This document shows positions 5,726 to 7,241 of a stretch of 7,241 nucleotides of DNA, piece by piece. The notes beneath the pieces are model-generated. The model had not been told where the DNA came from, searched no databases, and saw nothing but the letters and a program-made list of their open reading frames with translations. The translations under genes were made by a program, and so were the position numbers. Numbering within the stretch: position 1 is the stretch's first letter; each line of letters starts with the position of its first letter. The DNA comes from Methylacidiphilaceae bacterium (GTDB taxonomy: Bacteria > Verrucomicrobiota > Verrucomicrobiia > Methylacidiphilales > Methylacidiphilaceae): positions 1 through 7,241 of the forward strand of contig JAQUAR010000071.1 in assembly GCA_028687155.1 (NCBI GenBank). The letters run 5' to 3'.

Positions 5726-5847
5726 GCTCCCAGAGTATGCGACCGGCCGGCGCGCGTTCCAGAAAGAAACGACTTCCGGAACCGGGAAGCCCGGAGTTTA
5801 GCTTGCCAGGAAACGAAGGAAATTGCTATGGGCACGATGTTCTTTCG
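5726..5847. promoter_or_regulatory. Divergent intergenic region between the TPR and TpsB genes
   Basis: This 122-base gap must hold the start signals for both divergent genes, but I cannot point to convincing -35/-10 boxes. It contains a short hairpin (CCGGG 5782-5786 with CCCGG 5790-5794) followed by AGTTT, too weak to call a terminator. Confidence 0.35.
5816..5820 (+). promoter_or_regulatory. Shine-Dalgarno serving ATG 5828
   Basis: AAGGA lies 7 bases before ATG 5828, the best ribosome binding site in the window. It opens only a seven-codon frame (MGTMFFR, stop TGA 5849-5851) whose stop overlaps the ATG at 5848 as ATGA. The TpsB start at 5848 has no good site of its own. Confidence 0.5.
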
Positions 5848-7241
5848 ATGATCTTTGTGCTCCCGCTCCTGTTCGCGCTCTTGGAGGAGCCGAGCGCTTT
5901 TGATTCGGCTCCGGAGACGCAGGAGGTCATCCCCTATGACGCGGCTTCCCTGGCTGCGAAGCCCGTCGTCGTGGAAAGCGGCGGGGTTCGCTACGTCGTG
6001 ACCGGAAACACGCTCTTCTCCGAAGGCAAGATTGCCGGTGCGCTACGCGACGCCAAGAGTCCGGAGGACGCGGTCAATCGGCTCAAAGTGGCCTATCAAA
6101 GGGCGGGTTATTTCCTGGTCACCATCCGCGCGGTGGTCGAGGAGAAGCGGGTGGAGCTCGAGGTGATTCAAGGGAAGATCACGGATGCCCGAGTCGTCCC
6201 CTCCCTGCGCTGGTTCTATGGTGGGCTCACGAATCGACCTTCGGTGAAGACAAGCGACGTGGTCCGGCGGACGGTCGATGCGGAAGCCTATGCCGCCCGC
6301 CAGCAGGAGCGACCGAAGGTGAACTTCAGTCCGAGTTCCGATTTCGCCAGCTCGGTGATGGATGTCGAGACCCGGCCCATCGAAAGCTTTGCTCCGAACC
6401 CCCTCAACCAGGCGAATCCATGGAATGCCTCCGTGGGCTTCGGCAACTATGGGAACCGTTTTGCCGGGCGCTATATGAGCGACGCGGCGGTCGCCTACCG
6501 TCCGGGTTACGGCCTCGAGCTGACAGGGGGGTTCACCAACGGCTGGGATGGCTTGAATCCCTATACGGAGGGTGGGCAGTTCCAGATGGAAAACGGCGGT
6601 CTTTCCTGGGCGACTCCTTGGGGTGTCTACGGGGTGACCTTTTCGAACATGCAGTCCGCGTTCGGCGAGGTGACGGCTCCGCTCTATCCCGCCGTGTTCA
6701 TGCAGAATTGGCAGATCTACGGGCAGCAGACGGTCTACGCGAGCGAGAGCTTCCGCTGGACGATGAACGAGCGGCTGACCTCGATGAACTTCACCGAAGA
6801 CGTCTTCCAGGGCGCGATCCGATTGCTTTCCCAGGATTACGGCACGGCCCAGCTCGGCACTACGGTCAGCCAAAGCTTCCGGACCTTCGGATTGCCCGCG
6901 CAGATCGGTGGAAACATCTACGGTGTTCGCGGGACCCGGCTTGGGGCGTTTTCCGGGGTGAACAACGCACCGCTGGAGGGACCCGGAGTGCCGGCGGCCA
7001 ACTTCACCTACTACCGGGGCAACGTGAGCTATACGCAAACCCTCCCCGAAGGGATGCAGCTTGTGCTGACCGGCTACGGGCAGATCTCGCAAAACTCGCT
7101 GCCGATCATGGAGTACTTCGTGCTGGGCGGCATGGGGAACCTGGCGGCATGGTATCCGGGCGTCCTTTACGGCGATACAGGCTACATCAGTCGTGCCGCC
7201 CGCGTTGCTCCCGCCGTCCAGCAGTGGGGATTTTCGATGAC
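5848..7241 (+). CDS. FhaC/ShlB-type outer-membrane transporter (TpsB), 3' end outside the window
   Basis: An open frame of 464 codons runs to the right edge. TpsB proteins are outer-membrane beta barrels that secrete a large TpsA partner or activate haemolysins. MIFVLPLLFALLEEPSA is a short hydrophobic signal-like start. A POTRA domain follows (about 46-117: GGVRYVVTGNTLFSEGKIAG ... LKVAYQRAGYFLVTIRAVV ... VELEVIQGKI), then probably a second (about 118-172). The barrel begins near SVGFGNYGNRFAGRYMSD (195-212), a typical ShlB strand pair, and continues with alternating aromatic and polar strands. YFVLGGMGNLAAWYPGVLYG (423-442) is the L6-loop region; where most members have V-R-G-Y/F this one has L-A-A-W, so the usual Arg is absent. 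About 550-580 residues is common for the family, so roughly 100 are missing at the edge. ATG 5848 is the first ATG in frame; the translation start is discussed under findings. No TpsA partner is visible here. Confidence 0.85.
   Translation, partial: MIFVLPLLFALLEEPSAFDSAPETQEVIPYDAASLAAKPVVVESGGVRYVVTGNTLFSEGKIAGALRDAKSPEDAVNRLKVAYQRAGYFLVTIRAVVEEKRVELEVIQGKITDARVVPSLRWFYGGLTNRPSVKTSDVVRRTVDAEAYAARQQERPKVNFSPSSDFASSVMDVETRPIESFAPNPLNQANPWNASVGFGNYGNRFAGRYMSDAAVAYRPGYGLELTGGFTNGWDGLNPYTEGGQFQMENGGLSWATPWGVYGVTFSNMQSAFGEVTAPLYPAVFMQNWQIYGQQTVYASESFRWTMNERLTSMNFTEDVFQGAIRLLSQDYGTAQLGTTVSQSFRTFGLPAQIGGNIYGVRGTRLGAFSGVNNAPLEGPGVPAANFTYYRGNVSYTQTLPEGMQLVLTGYGQISQNSLPIMEYFVLGGMGNLAAWYPGVLYGDTGYISRAARVAPAVQQWGFSM

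Noticed and set aside
6043..7092. 349-codon minus-strand open frame opposite the TpsB gene
   Set aside because: The plus strand carries a coherent POTRA and beta-barrel protein across the same interval. The minus frame has no recognisable domain and is a typical GC-rich antisense shadow.
1..7241. tRNA, rRNA, CRISPR array or riboswitch
   Set aside because: I saw no cloverleaf-like element, no regularly spaced direct repeats and no conserved riboswitch core. A covariance-model search would be needed to exclude small RNAs.

Overview
The window is GC-rich (well over 60% by eye) and looks like an accessory, partly decayed part of a Gram-negative chromosome. The outer-membrane two-partner-secretion (TpsB) gene at the right edge shows that the cell has an outer membrane. 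The mix of an IS1595-type transposase, a DUF4338 element and large glycosyltransferase and sulfotransferase genes with coiled-coil tails reminds me of acidophilic methanotrophic Verrucomicrobiota. That is an impression from memory, not something the sequence proves.

Layout, left to right. (1) The 3' end of an unrecognised gene (2-130, +), closed by a near-perfect intrinsic terminator (163-197). (2) A probable remnant of a GT4-type glycosyltransferase N-terminus (200-378, +). (3) An intact class I SAM-dependent methyltransferase (412-1152, +). (4) A minus-strand graveyard (about 2176 down to 1260): a DUF4338/DruA-like transposon gene with an in-frame TAA, joined in frame to glycosyltransferase fragments that continue through three reading frames into a coiled-coil tail. 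(5) An IS1595-like insertion sequence (about 2296-3291, +) with recognisable inverted ends; its transposase seems to lack the second catalytic aspartate. (6) An intact sulfotransferase with a C-terminal coiled coil (3354-4454, +). (7) A remnant zone (4538-4960, +): a frameshifted Hsp70/DnaK-like N-terminus runs into the last codons of a second methyltransferase. (8) A signal-peptide TPR protein (5725-4901, -) whose C-terminal tail is read from the antisense strand of that methyltransferase remnant. (9) A divergently oriented FhaC/ShlB-type outer-membrane transporter (5848 to the window end, +), truncated by the edge.

The methyltransferase, the sulfotransferase and the two glycosyltransferase remnants fit a surface-glycan modification locus broken up by mobile elements. 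The TPR/TpsB pair forms a separate, divergently transcribed envelope module.

I found no convincing wholly new system, no CRISPR array and no RNA gene. The most unusual point is a diverged repeat of about 100 bp (1107-1206 and 4898-5003). It encodes a methyltransferase C-terminus on one strand and a TPR-protein C-terminus, including its stop codon, on the other.
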